Part shown: piece after piece, positions 52,241 through 62,260 of the stretch
Numbering within the stretch: position 1 is the stretch's first letter
Layout: the number at the start of each line of letters is the position of its first letter
Source of the DNA: Mesostigma viride
Lineage: Eukaryota > Streptophyta > Mesostigmatophyceae > Mesostigmatales > Mesostigmataceae
DNA length: 64,000 bases
Direction: 5' to 3'
NCBI GenBank assembly: GCA_009746045.1
Contig: RPFO01000076.1
Coordinates: 1,552,114-1,616,113 of the forward strand
Position numbers and translations under genes: made by a program
Notes under the pieces: generated by a model
What the model was told of the DNA's origin: nothing
The model's input: the letters and a program-made list of their open reading frames with translations, nothing else
The model's database searches: none

Positions 52241-52345
52241 TATATACAAGTGGGGACACAACAATAAAGGCGAAGGAAAAAGGAAGAACTGACTCAAGCA
52301 CTGGCGTCGCTGGGGGATGCCGTGGGCACCGTCCCAGCTACTGAC

Positions 52346-53478
52346 TCAGCACCTGCTTGGTTCGCTGCCTCCAGCTCTCGCTCTTGAGCAGTGGCTGCGA
52401 TGGGCGTCTCTGGCCGCTCCTCGTCGCTGCCAGCGGCGTCCTCCCGTCGGCGTAGGGTCCAAACACTCTGCTAACGGGTCGCCCGTCTGCAGATTTCTCC
52501 ACTGGGATCCGGGGCTCGCTCCCACTCGAGCGATCCCACTCAAGTTCCTCACCCACCGCGTTCCACCACCCCGCTTGTCGTTGCAAGCCCCACGACCACC
52601 GTAGTCGTGTTCGGGCTCTTGCGGGACGTGCAGCTCAGCACGACGTCGTGCAGCGTACCCTTCTGTGGTACCGTCGCCTTGATCTATCTGCTGAGATGAA
52701 CGTTCGATGATCCCCTCTGGCTGATCAACGAATTGGTAATGGAAGTCTTCTGGCGTTACCTCCCGACCCGTGATGACCTCGACCACTGGATCGTGTGCGT
52801 CTGGTTCCGCCGCCCGCGGTGTGTCGAGTGTTGACCAAATCCCAAATGGTCGTGTGGTTATCACCCACCGGTCTGCGTTCCCCGTGACTCCTGCAAAAGA
52901 ATGTTCACGAGGTGTTCGCACGTTTGTGAAACCACCTCTGCCGTCGACCAGGGGTTGTCGACTTCGCGCGCCTGCGCTTGCCTGATCACGTCCGGGACTT
53001 CAACTCCCGCGCCCAGCACAGACGTTGCCACCTGATGGTTGAACAGTCGCGCTGCTCCCAGTCCAATGGCCACGATCTGGCCCAGTGCCTCCCGCGCCAA
53101 ATCCAGCTGCGACACGGTCACGTGCCCGCCCTGGTGAGCCACCTCCAGACCGTAAATGGTCGAGGACAGCTCGTCCCGTATTGACACAAACTTTTCGACG
53201 GCCTCTCGCGACAATTCGCCGGGAGCTGTCGAAGCCTCAATCTGCATCACAATGGGGTCGCTCGCCGCCGGCCCTGCTGCAGTTCCGCAAACTGCTACCC
53301 AACCTTTCTTCGCCAGCCCCCTTGCCAGGTACGCCGCCTGGACGAAGGTTGATGCGGTGCTCGGATGAGCGTAGGGATGAAAAGGTCGTGATCGCTCCGG
53401 GGCTCCTACCCGAAGCTGCGGCTGCGAGCTCTGGCTTTGCGAAGGCTCAATGGCCTGTTCCCTCGGCACGTTGGACAT
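52346..53478 (-). pseudogene. Copia-2 ORF0, upstream of Gag, unknown function
   Basis: Starts MSNVPREQAIEPSQ at 53478, about 25 bp inside the 5' LTR, and runs 205 codons to 52861. The next 175 codons (52921-52346) continue in another register. Between the Ser/Gln/Pro-rich start and the shift there are long helices (LSREAVEKFVSIRDELSSTI, LDLAREALGQIVAIGLGAAR). Copia-1 has no such gene: its Gag starts next to the LTR. No family recognised. It may be a second structural protein. Confidence 0.45.
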
Positions 53479-53503
53479 GAAGAAGTAAGGAGACAATAAT
53501 ACG

Positions 53504-54147
53504 AGTTAGAAAGAGCTCCCAACGTATGTGAGCTCTTGATCTTTCACAGCGCGTCTTAGCCAATGTTGCAAGGCAGCAACCTTAAATCTGTTCACCAGGC
53601 CACGACCACAATGGGCACTTCCACGACCAAGGTGGCACCCACGGTTCGTGCTTTCCGAGATAGCTGGTCATCCCCCATGACCAAGCTATATCTTTGCGTT
53701 GTTCCTCGTTCCCATCGGTGTGACGAGGCACGTGCAGGCGTGCAAGCAAATCCTCAACGTCCACTGGCATCAGTGCAGAGCCAGGACGAACTGGATTTGC
53801 CTAGACTCTGCAACCTAGGAAGTACAGGACCTGTCACAAGCCTGCAAGGCCTAGTATCCTTGCAGCCCTGTGCCAGCTCCAGTACCCTACTAGTCACAGG
53901 CTGCTGCTCCTCCTGGCCTACGTGGACCACAGTCACGTGATAGACAGGCTAAGCCTGTGCAGGCACGGCCTGCCACGTGTCCTGTCCACTACACCAGAGG
54001 ACTGCACCCTAGTCGGCCACGGACGGCTAGGACTTCGGGACTTGATATCTTTCTCGTCCCTTGTCTGTTTCAGGCGGTCAGCACGGCGTTGGAAAGGTCT
54101 TTCCAAACTGCATCCACTTAGCATATTGGTTGCCCAAAATGCTAACT
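53504..54147 (-). repeat. Copia-2 5' LTR
   Basis: Pair of 45667-46309. The bases just left of it, TACG on the plus strand, are shared with Copia-1 and may belong to the primer-binding site. Confidence 0.92.
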
Positions 54148-56247
54148 GCACCGCCTCAAGCGTAACCGGGACCCGCTGCAGAAACCATTGCTCAAGGCCG
54201 CCCTTGTGGAGGCCTACGAGCACGCTCAGGACGCGGAGGCGGCCCAGTGCATCGCGGATGCCAAGGCCTGCCAGGCTCGCAACCAGGGCAAGGACATGTG
54301 GTACCACCTCGACCGGCTCGGCGGCCGGCGGCAGCGCACCCCGGTGGAGCACACGGGGGACGGCACGGCGCCGGTCAGCCTTGACCGCTGGTTGGCCCAC
54401 AATGTTTCCTTGACCGGTGGGGCTCGCGCCCCCCCCCCGCCGCTTCACCCCGAGACGGCCGCCCGCCTCGGGGTCGCCTGACCCCCGCCGCCGCCAGCGC
54501 CCCCCTCCTCGGCCGCGGACTACCAAGTCCCCGCCTTGCAGGAGGGCTGCCTTGCCACTGACGACGTCGTCCCCCCCTTCACTTTGAAGGAATTGGACGG
54601 CGCCCTTGCTCGCCTGCGGTACGATGCGGCGGTCGGTGCCGACCACCTTTCTGCTGAGCTGCTGCAGACTCCTGATCTGGCGGTTAAGGATCTTCTGCTG
54701 GCGTTCTGCAACCGTGTCCTGCTCTCTGACGAGCCTCCGCCTGCTGAGTGGCAGACGGCCATCCGCGTCATGCTGTACAAGAAGGGCTCTGCTGCTGACC
54801 CCGGCAACTACCGGGGTGTCTGCCTCCAGAGCGCCGCGCTGAAGGTCTTCATGCGCATGATGCTGCACAACAGGCTCCGCGCCGCGCTGGACCCACACCT
54901 GGGTGAGTCTCAGATGGGTTTCCGTCGTGGTCGTAACACTGTCATGGCTGTGTTTGTCGCGCGCCGGTTGATGGAGGAGGTGCGTCGACTTCCCCCTGAC
55001 AGTTTGCCGCTGGTCTTCATTTTTGTTGACTATATCAAGGCCTTTGACACGGTTCTCTGGGAGGCTCTTTGGGCCATCCTAGCTCTGGATCGGGTACCAC
55101 CTGCGTTTATTGCTGCCATTCGCCGACTGTATGAGGGCTCGCAGGCGGTAGTGCGGACTGCGGAGGGCACCACTCCACCATTCCCCCTTCACCACGGGGT
55201 GTGGCAAGGTTGTGTCCTGTCCCCATACCTGTTCATTATTGTCGTGGATCACGTCATGCGCCGGGCACGTGCGCGCTTTACTGCTCTTAAGGGGTTCGAG
55301 CCAGGCTTGGACATCCTTAACGTGAAAGAGCACGGCGGGGTTAGACCTGGTTATCGCCTCGCCGACCTGATTTATGCGGATGATACCACCCTCATCGAGA
55401 GCCCCGAGCACATTCAGACCTGGCTGGACTGCCGGCCTGGGCCTGGAGGCGCGGGCGGTGGGGTTGGAGATTAGTGTCAAAACCGAGGCGATGGTGATTG
55501 GGGCCTCCAGTAAACCACCGCTGCCGCGCCTGCTCGACGGGACGGAGGTCCCGTTCCGCGACCGCTTCAAGCTGTTGGGGAGCTGGCTTCCTGACACCGC
55601 CGACGATGTGGACACCCGCATCGGCCTTGCCTGGGCCAAGCTCCGTTCGCTCACACCCTACTGGCGCTCGAAGAAGGGCCTGGGCGGGCACCGCAAGCGC
55701 ATGCTCTTCAAGGTCCTCGTCCTCACGGTGCTCACGTATGGCGCCGAGGCGTGGACCCTCCCACCCAAACTGGCAGCTAGGCTAGACGGCACGGTTTACA
55801 GGATGCTCCGACAGGTCCTTAACGTAGGTTTTTCCGAGCGTCCGTCATCAGAGTCAAGTTGTATCATGGCATGCCTCGTGTTTCGGACGAGATTAGGCAG
55901 CGTAGGATAGCATTTGTAGGACGCCTTGCCCGCACCAGCCAGGTCGACACCACCCTTGGTCTGGCCGGCCCCCAGCGGCTTGGCCAGCCAGGGCGGCACA
56001 TTCTGACCTGGCCTGGCCCCGAGGACATTCCCAAAAGGGTTGGGAAACCTGTCACGAACTACGTTCAGATGTTGCTGGACGACCTAGTGGTCGCAGCCCA
56101 GTTTGAGCACCGCATCCACTCTCTCTCCCGTCTTTGGACTGCCATGCAGGACAAGACGCGCGGTGGAAGAAGATTGTCAAGGCGCACACGCCCGACCCTG
56201 TGGGCAAGCCACCTCCCCCCAAGCGGCGGAGGCGTTTTGATGAGTAG
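54148..56247 (+). pseudogene. LINE ORF2 C-terminus: reverse transcriptase and tail
   Basis: Resumes after Copia-2 with a basic helical linker, stops at 54481 and continues from 54536. RT motifs: AAVGADHLSAELLQ, NYRGVCLQSAALKVF, LVFIFVDYIKAFDTV (motif A), HHGVWQGCVLSPYLF and the catalytic LIYADDTTLIES (YADD). After a shift near 55435: GLEISVKTEAMVIG, FKLLGSW, LTVLTYGAEAWTL. After further shifts near 55850 and 56160: RQRRIAFVGRLART and a basic end KRRRRFDE, stop at 56247. Four shifts show that it is dead. Confidence 0.85.
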
Positions 56248-56394
56248 TGTAGTTAGGATTTTCTAGATAGCTTAGAGTTAGGATAGTTCGATCACGCGGC
56301 TCCCTCCACCCCATCCATCATGGAATATGTGCTACATGACCTCCCCACGGAGGCATGTTATAATTTAATTTAATTTTTTTAAATACGTAAATGC

Positions 56395-56516
56395 ATTGAG
56401 ATTTGGATCGTCTCGTTCGTCTTTCGCTAGGGGATTAAGTAGAGGTGGCCTGACTAGTTTAGGTAGCGTTAGGCCGGGTAGAGGTAGAGGTGGTGGTAGA
56501 AGTTTAGGACGTAACA
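56395..56516 (+). repeat. Gypsy 3' LTR, last 122 bp
   Basis: Matches 11257-11378 of the 5' LTR nearly base for base and ends CGTAACA, followed by the GTTAG duplication. Confidence 0.92.
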
Positions 56517-56521
56517 GTTAG
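56517..56521. other. Target-site duplication (right) of the Gypsy element
   Basis: GTTAG, pair of 3580-3584. Confidence 0.85.
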
Positions 56522-57937
56522 TAGTGTCATCAGCGTAAGCAGTTTGAAACAGACCACGTGTGCGGTGAGGGAGGGGGTAGCCTCAAGTGAATACGGCTGT
56601 CCTGTTGATGAAGAAAGAAAAGGCCAGCGTGAGCGAGCAGAAAGAGAAGGGGAGAGAGACAGTCGCCTTGTGGGAGAGAGCGTGTGCTATGGCCTATTTG
56701 GGACCGTCCCCTTAATTAGTAGGTGCCAAGTGAGGGATTTGATCAATTCCTCAGACCAATTTCACCTAGCTGCGCTACCAAGCTGGCAAGTTGGTGTGCG
56801 GCAGGCGCGCCGACATGCGCGCCGATCTTCCAGATACTGCCGTCAAGCCCCAATCAATAGGTTCTGTCTGACGTCTAGGGCCGGCCCGGCCCCTAGAAGA
56901 TCTCGTACTTCTGGCTAGGCCCAAAATAACTGGTCCGAAACACACAAAGTACCAAATAAAGGAGGGGGGACACCCCCCCCTAAAATCGTACATGAGCGTA
57001 CTCCAGAGTTTGGCCTACCGCGCCGCCCGGCGCCAGCCAAAGTGAAAAGTGCTGGAGTGCACTCAGTCTGTCAAAAAGCTGCGCCGGACCGACTTGGGAG
57101 TGTGCTACGTGCTACGTGGCTTGTACGACACGTGGCAATTTTTGTAGTTCTAATCTCTTAGTAGAAGCTCTTAGTAAGCGATAGTATTAGCATATTCTCC
57201 AAGTAGAAGAATGACGTCAAGCCGGCGGAAATTCGATGCCTATTGCCTGACGCCAGGTCTGGTGTCAGAATCAACAACAACAACCTGACGCCTGCCTGAA
57301 AGTCGATACGTCTTCCTAGAATCAACCAATACTTGGTAAGTTCTCAGCGTAAGTTGTAAGTACAGCAGGGCCGAAGCGGACACCTGCACTTCAAAATCAA
57401 ATGCCTGACCGAGCTAGCGGGATCACCAGAGCGCACTAGCGCACTCCTTTCCTAAAACCAGGCGCCGGACCGCCAAAAGGAGTTCGCTCCACAAAATTTT
57501 TCTTCGCGCCGCCCTAAAATTTTCGACTGGAGTAAGAAGCAACGACCGACAACAAGCAGCTGGAATTACGGCATGACCTGGAGGCAACCGCTGGCCCTTC
57601 CCTTGCAGCTACGCCGCCATGCACCTGTTGTTAAATATTCTGGTCATTTCAAACCAAATTGCGCAAAATGCTGGGGGGGGGGGGGGGGGGGGGGTCCAGG
57701 GGTGGCCCTTAGCGGGTGTGGCCCTTAGCCGGGTGGATTACCTTACACTCCGTCGCAAAAAATTCTGCCGCCGGACACGTTTTTGGAGTTAGCTCCACCG
57801 CCTCCACGTTTGGAGGTGCCGCGCCGGACACACGAGTGAGTGTGCTGTTTTGGCTGGATGTCCCCCCTCCTCCAAATAAACACACAAAGTCCCGAACGTA
57901 GGACAAATTCCCAAATAAGTCCCGAATTGAGTCCTAT
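56522..57937. other. Right flank, no gene recognised
   Basis: About 1.4 kb without a gene call. Notable: GGGGGGACACCCCCCCC near 56963-56980, several GCGCCGGAC copies (about 57083, 57466, 57766 and 57822), ACACACAAAGT(A/C)CC copies near 56940 and 57880, and a G22 run at 57673-57694. These suggest old repeat DNA but no family was recognised. Confidence 0.4.
57673..57694 (+). repeat. G22 homopolymer
   Basis: Twenty-two consecutive G. Such tracts are prone to length change and to assembly error. Confidence 0.9.
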
Positions 57938-59728
57938 TGTCTATCTACCTAGAAAAAGGCCTCAATTGAGGCCTTTTTATAAATTGGGTGTTGCATGTAA
58001 TTACAATGAGACAAACTTTATTCCAAATATGAGTGAAGGCCATGCATTATTATGATTGTTTTGGGGTTCCCAGCACTTAACATCAGTCATATAGCCCTAA
58101 TACATATTTAATCATGATTTAATAAAACAGGGTGTCGCTGCGACGGCACCATCAACGCAACATGACCATAGTAGATACAAGCGACAAAAAGGCGCCAGTA
58201 CTCAGTTCCATCTGCATGTAGCGTGTCTTTTGGACCTTACGAGGTATCCCCACGACATGGTAAGCATGGCATGACATGGCATGCTCCCCAAGGGACCCCT
58301 CACACACACTTGCACAGCCGGGGCTGTCGCGCAGCACTGCAGGCAGCAATAGCCTGCCATGGGTATTGCACGTAACCATGAGGAATCCAAAGGCTCTATT
58401 ACAAACACGCACAAGGATCATGCATTATAATGATAGGGGTGACCTTCCAAGCGCGTAGCTTCACTCACATAGCCCCAATATCTAGGTTGTTACGGTATAT
58501 TATGACAGGGTTTTGCTGCCGCGGCAGCAGATGAACAGCACATGGCAAGATATACAAGCATAACTGGACAACATTTGCACAGCCTAGTAGACCTCTTAGC
58601 TTGATTTCGGGCTTTGCAAGGGTTGCCTGAGACATGGCCAGCATGGCAGGAACTGCCATGCTTCTTATGGAAAGCAAACACGTCTACACGGCGGGGGCCA
58701 GCCGCAGAGCACTGCACGAAGTACTATAACCTGCCTTACGTCACATCGGCACTAGGCGCCGATAGGCAGCTAAAAATTGACGATATCACAAGCAAATCGA
58801 TGCCATTACCTTACTACCACCAGGACGCACTTACCTTTCACACCCCTCACACCCGGGATCACTCGGCACGCATATGCGCTGGCGCTGAACGTGGCTGCAT
58901 TAGAAAAGCTGTTCAAGCTCGGCGTTTTCAAGTTGTCCAGAAGCTATGCAGCCCGCAAATCTGGCCGGACAGACGCTCCATGCGTCGTCCATTGACGTAT
59001 GAAAGCGGCTGCAGCGGCCTCGCCAGCGCTGTTCGCATAATGGCGCTCCCATAGCTGGGGGCGCGCGCGCGTTTGTTGTCCGCATCCCAGTTTTTCCTAG
59101 CTAAAAACACCCCTTCCTCTACCTACGGATCCACGCCAAAAGGCTCGAAAATAGCCAGTACCCCTTTAGTCACGGCTGCCCCAACATCCCCCCCCGCCGT
59201 TCCGCTAGTCTCTTCCCAGCATATCGAAGCACCGGCCTGCTGGCAGGCGCACTATCAACGCCAATTACGCCCCAGCTGAATTTCACTAACCTGGCATTCA
59301 GCACACAAATAACGACCCCACGAATTTAGAAATCGACTTTTGACCAATTTAGCGATCGGGCTAGCTTCACGGATAATTTATCTACCCAACGCGCTCCTTA
59401 CTGGTCGAAATGATGCACGAACTTGGCCATACGGTCTATTTTACTCGAGGCCGCCATGGTCGTGCATTCGTGAAAATTCGTCGTCCGGTTGCACGAAAGT
59501 GGCCAAAATAGGTACTTTTCCACCTCACATATCTTTCAGTAACCGTCGACCCCTGTCGACCCCAACGGGTCAGGACGCTCAGCACATATACCAGATTCGC
59601 GCCACTGGGGCCGGACGACCCATAGGACCGGTCCTTCCCGCCAAAATTACCGTGCCCATGTGACCTTGGTGAAAAAGCCTCAATTGAGGCCTCTGATTGG
59701 TCAATTGAGGCCTCTGGGTAAATAGACA
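57938..59728. mobile_element. Candidate TIR DNA transposon, non-autonomous
   Basis: Left end TGTCTATCTACCTAGA and the complement of the right end TGTCTATTTACCCAGA form an imperfect TIR, each followed by GGCCTCAATTGA. CTAT lies on both sides (57934-57937, 59729-59732). The left end contains a perfect 26-bp palindrome (57953-57978), and the right end has two GGCCTCAATTGA-type copies (59672-59714). Inside are two diverged ~370-bp units and a stretch of unknown DNA. No transposase frame. Superfamily not assigned. Confidence 0.6.
58025..58770. repeat. Two diverged tandem ~370-bp units
   Basis: 58025-58400 and 58405-58770 show the same order of landmarks: CATGCATTATwATGAT, CATAGCCC, CAGGGT...GCTGC, GACATGGyrAGCATGGCA, and GCmGwGCACTGCA. 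They differ at many positions, so the duplication is old. Confidence 0.5.
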
Positions 59729-59732
59729 CTAT

Positions 59733-60150
59733 AGTCCGGCGGACTATGAAAGCGAGCTATCGAATTATCGAAAGTCCCAAACGAATGACAAATGACTTTC
59801 GACTTATTTTTATTATTCCACCGCGCCACAGGCACTTCGCCGCCCCCGCCCACCTCCGGTGGCTTGCGCCATCTTTACCCCAGTCAACCCGTCGCCCCTC
59901 GGGTTGGGGACAACGCCTCCACCATCCGACGGCCCCAATCCCTCGCGTCGCGTCTATGTGGTTTGTCGGATACATCTATGCGGTTTTCGGATAACTCTTT
60001 GCGGTTTTTCGGATAACTCTTTGCGGTTTTCGGATAACTCTTTGCGGTTTTCGGTTGTACCTGTCCGTCGGTCCGTTGGATTCACACATCTGACGGTCGT
60101 AAATCGGTGGGAGAGTAATCGGTCGGGAGAGAAGAGCATTCATTGGTTTT
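59733..60150. repeat. Dispersed repeat copy 1 with 22-bp iterons
   Basis: Contains CGTCGCCCCT...TTGGGG and CCATCCGACGGC landmarks, then about four copies of a TTCGGATAACTCTTTGCGG unit (59985-60050), then a ~90-bp segment ending GAAGAGCATTC. The related copy is at about 60485-60898. Confidence 0.65.
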
Positions 60151-60484
60151 GGACTGCATTCATCTATCATTCATTGGTTCTATCATTCATTGGTTTTGGA
60201 CTGCGTTATCGGGCGATCGAGGTGCACAAAGGTTTTTATTAAGATTATATTTGACAGGGACTTAACATGTGGGACGCTAGCAAACACGTAAAGTCGACCG
60301 CAAAAATGAAAAAAGTGGACCAGCCCGGCCGGCAGCCTGCCGGAGGAACGCGGACGCAAGCAAACACTAAATGTACAGAGTGGACCAGTCCGGCCGGCGG
60401 CTTCCCGGGACGCAAGTTTTATTTCAAGACCAGTAGTTCTCGTACATTACGCCCGACAACATCACCTGCACAATACATGGTGTG
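60151..60484. other. Spacer between the two iteron repeats
   Basis: Includes a TATCATTCATTGGTT duplication (about 60160-60200) and two GTGGACCAGYCCGGCCGGC copies (about 60316 and 60381). No gene recognised. Confidence 0.4.
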
Positions 60485-60898
60485 CGCCCTATTTATTCCC
60501 GTTTTCTCGTCGCCCCTTGCGTTGGGGCACCTCCTCCCCATCCGACGGCTCCAAATCCTCCTGGCGCGCCGCAGCAAGGTCCATGTAGCATGTGCGGTAC
60601 TACAGGCGATTCGACAGCATGCAGCATGCAGCATGTCGGGCCACTGGACTGGGCTATTCGGCTACCACTATGCGGTTTTCGGATAACTCTTTGCGGTTTT
60701 TCGGATAACTCTTTGCGGTTTTTCGGATAACTCTTTGCGGTTTTCGGATAACTCTTTGCGGTTTTCGGATAACTCTTTGCGGTTTTCGGATAACTCTTTG
60801 CGGTTTTCGGTTGTACCTGTCCGTCGGGCCGTTGGATTCACACATCTGACGGTCGTAAATCGGTGGGAGAGTAATCGGTCGGGAGAGAAGAGCATTCT
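60485..60898. repeat. Dispersed repeat copy 2 with expanded 22-bp iterons
   Basis: Related to 59733-60150. About seven iterons of 22-23 bp (TTCGGATAACTCTTTGCGG core, 60670-60808) followed by the same ~90-bp end. The iteron number differs between the copies while the end is nearly identical, so the array changes length faster than its surroundings. Confidence 0.7.
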
Positions 60899-61170
60899 TG
60901 AAGGCATTGTTACGCCCATACAAAGGTCTGGGCCGTAACAGCCCTTTGCTTTGCATAGCGCGAAAACCTCAGGATTTGCTGCTGTCTGCTGTACTAACGT
61001 TTTGCTGAATTTACGCGGCCCCTCACGTGCTTTTGCACAGGAACTGCCCGTCGCGTCCGTCCCTTGTCACCCTGTTGCGGGTTCCTACCATCCCGGCCAC
61101 TAGAGATTCTCTGCTGCCCATGTGCGGCGTGGGACACAACAACAACAACAACAACAGCAACCATTCACCA

Positions 61171-62260
61171 CTCCCTTATAGGAACCCACCTCGGCTGGAT
61201 AGCAATGAAAACTTACTCGCCCACCTTCCCGGCAAGAAGCATTGCGCAAATAAAGTGGGAGTTTTTACTGGTCGTTCCGTCGGATCCGGAAGTCCCCAGT
61301 TCAAACCCGCGCAGGGGCTAGCGGTCCTAAGTTTTCTGCATGTTCCCATCAGCTGCTATCTACAGTGCCGTAAGCGGAACCGCCCACACTCCCTTATAGG
61401 AACCCACCTCGGCTGGATAGCAATGAAAACTTACTCGCCCACCTTCCCGGCAAGAAGCATTGCGCAAATAAAGTGGGAGTTTTTACTGGTCGTTCCGTCG
61501 GATCTGGAAGTCCCCAGTTCAAACCCGCGCAGGGGCTAGCGGTCCTAAGTTTTCTGCATGTTCCCATCAGCTGCTATCTACAGTGCCGTAAGCGGAACCG
61601 CCCACACTCCCTTATAGGAACCCACCTCGGCTGGATAGCAATGAAAACTTACTCGCCCACCTTCCCGGCAAGAAGCATTGCGCAAATAAAGTGGGAGTTT
61701 TTACTGGTCGTTCCGTCGGATCCGGAAGTCCCCAGTTCAAACCCGCGCAGGGGCTAGCGGTCCTAAGTTTTCTGCATGTTCCCATCAGCTGCTATCTACA
61801 GTGCCGTAAGCGGAACCGCCCACACTCCCTTATAGGAACCCACCTCGGCTGGATAGCAATGAAAACTTACTCGCCCACCTTCCCGGCAAGAAGCATTGCG
61901 CAAATAAAGTGGGAGTTTTTACTGGTCGTTCCGTCGGATCCGGAAGTCCCCAGTTCAAACCCGCGCAGGGGCTAGCGGTCCTAAGTTTTCTGCATGTTCC
62001 CATCAGCTGCTATCTACAGTGCCGTAAGCGGAACCGCCCACACTCCCTTATAGGAACCCACCTCGGCTGGATAGCAATGAAAACTTACTCGCCCACCTTC
62101 CCGGCAAGAAGCATTGCGCAAATAAAGTGGGAGTTTTTACTGGTCGTTCCGTCGGATCCGGAAGTCCCCAGTTCAAACCCGCGCAGGGGCTAGCGGTCCT
62201 AAGTTTTCTGCATGTTCCCATCAGCTGCTATCTACAGTGCCGTAAGCGGAACCGCCCACA
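61171..62260 (+). repeat. Satellite: five copies of a 218-bp unit
   Basis: Units start at 61171, 61389, 61607, 61825 and 62043 and end at 62260, exactly 5 x 218 bp. The only difference noticed is GGATCTGG in place of GGATCCGG (unit boundary at about 61505). CAACAGCAACCA occurs on both sides of the array (about 61153 and 62261). Each unit has AGTTCAAACCC, similar to a pol III B box and preceded by TCCGGAAGTCCCC as in tRNA-derived SINEs. The repeated ~94-codon frames are a by-product of the repetition. Confidence 0.92.

Larger units (their letters stand above)
45667..54147 (-). mobile_element. Copia-2: LTR retrotransposon with extra ORF0 and IN-PR-RT order
   Basis: 8.48-kb element with LTRs 45667-46309 (643 bp) and 53504-54147 (644 bp) that differ at about six sites, so it is young. 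GCACC flanks both ends (45662-45666, 54148-54152). LTRs start AGTTAG and end CTAACT, not TG...CA. On the minus strand: ORF0, Gag with CCHC, integrase, retropepsin-like domain, RT, RNase H. A purine-rich tract (minus strand, 46310-46329) abuts the 3' LTR. Three or four frameshifts are present. 46330-47316 is 3' untranslated. Confidence 0.9.
42701..56382 (+). mobile_element. LINE retrotransposon in the Gypsy 3' LTR, split by Copia-2
   Basis: Flanked by a 12-bp duplication ATAC(A/G)TAAATGC (42689-42700 and 56383-56394). Encodes an ORF1, an APE-type endonuclease and an RT with YADD. The 3' end is a T-rich tail without a long poly(A). Removing Copia-2 (45667-54147 plus a 5-bp repeat) gives an element of about 5.2 kb. 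Several frameshifts make it inactive. 42701-42989 is the 5' untranslated region. Confidence 0.85.
3585..56516 (+). mobile_element. Ty3/Gypsy chromodomain LTR retrotransposon, host of the whole nest
   Basis: One element spans 53 kb. The LTRs start TGTTACG and end CGTAACA, and GTTAG flanks both ends. Removing insertions gives two 552-bp LTRs: 3585-3608 + 7351-7378 + 10879-11378, and 42271-42700 + 56395-56516. Inside, in order, are an RNase H1 hybrid-binding-like ORF, gag with CCHC, protease DSG, RT with YLDD, RNase H, integrase, chromodomain and two extra 3' ORFs. A G-rich polypurine tract (42261-42270) precedes the 3' LTR. PR-RT-RH-IN-chromodomain order is that of Gypsy chromoviruses. Summing the parts gives about 9.4 kb before insertions. 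Several frameshifts make it non-functional. Confidence 0.9.

Noticed and set aside
42271-56516. A second, tandem Gypsy copy starting at 42271
   Set aside because: The sequence after the LINE (56395-56516) is the end of the LTR itself, ending CGTAACA plus the GTTAG duplication; no second interior exists.
61720-61760. tRNA gene inside the satellite unit
   Set aside because: The B-box-like GTTCAAACCC is present, but T-stem pairing and an acceptor stem or A box at the right distance are not.
61171-62260. Regular direct repeats that might suggest a CRISPR array
   Set aside because: Units are 218 bp and contiguous without unique spacers, and the context is eukaryotic; it is a satellite.
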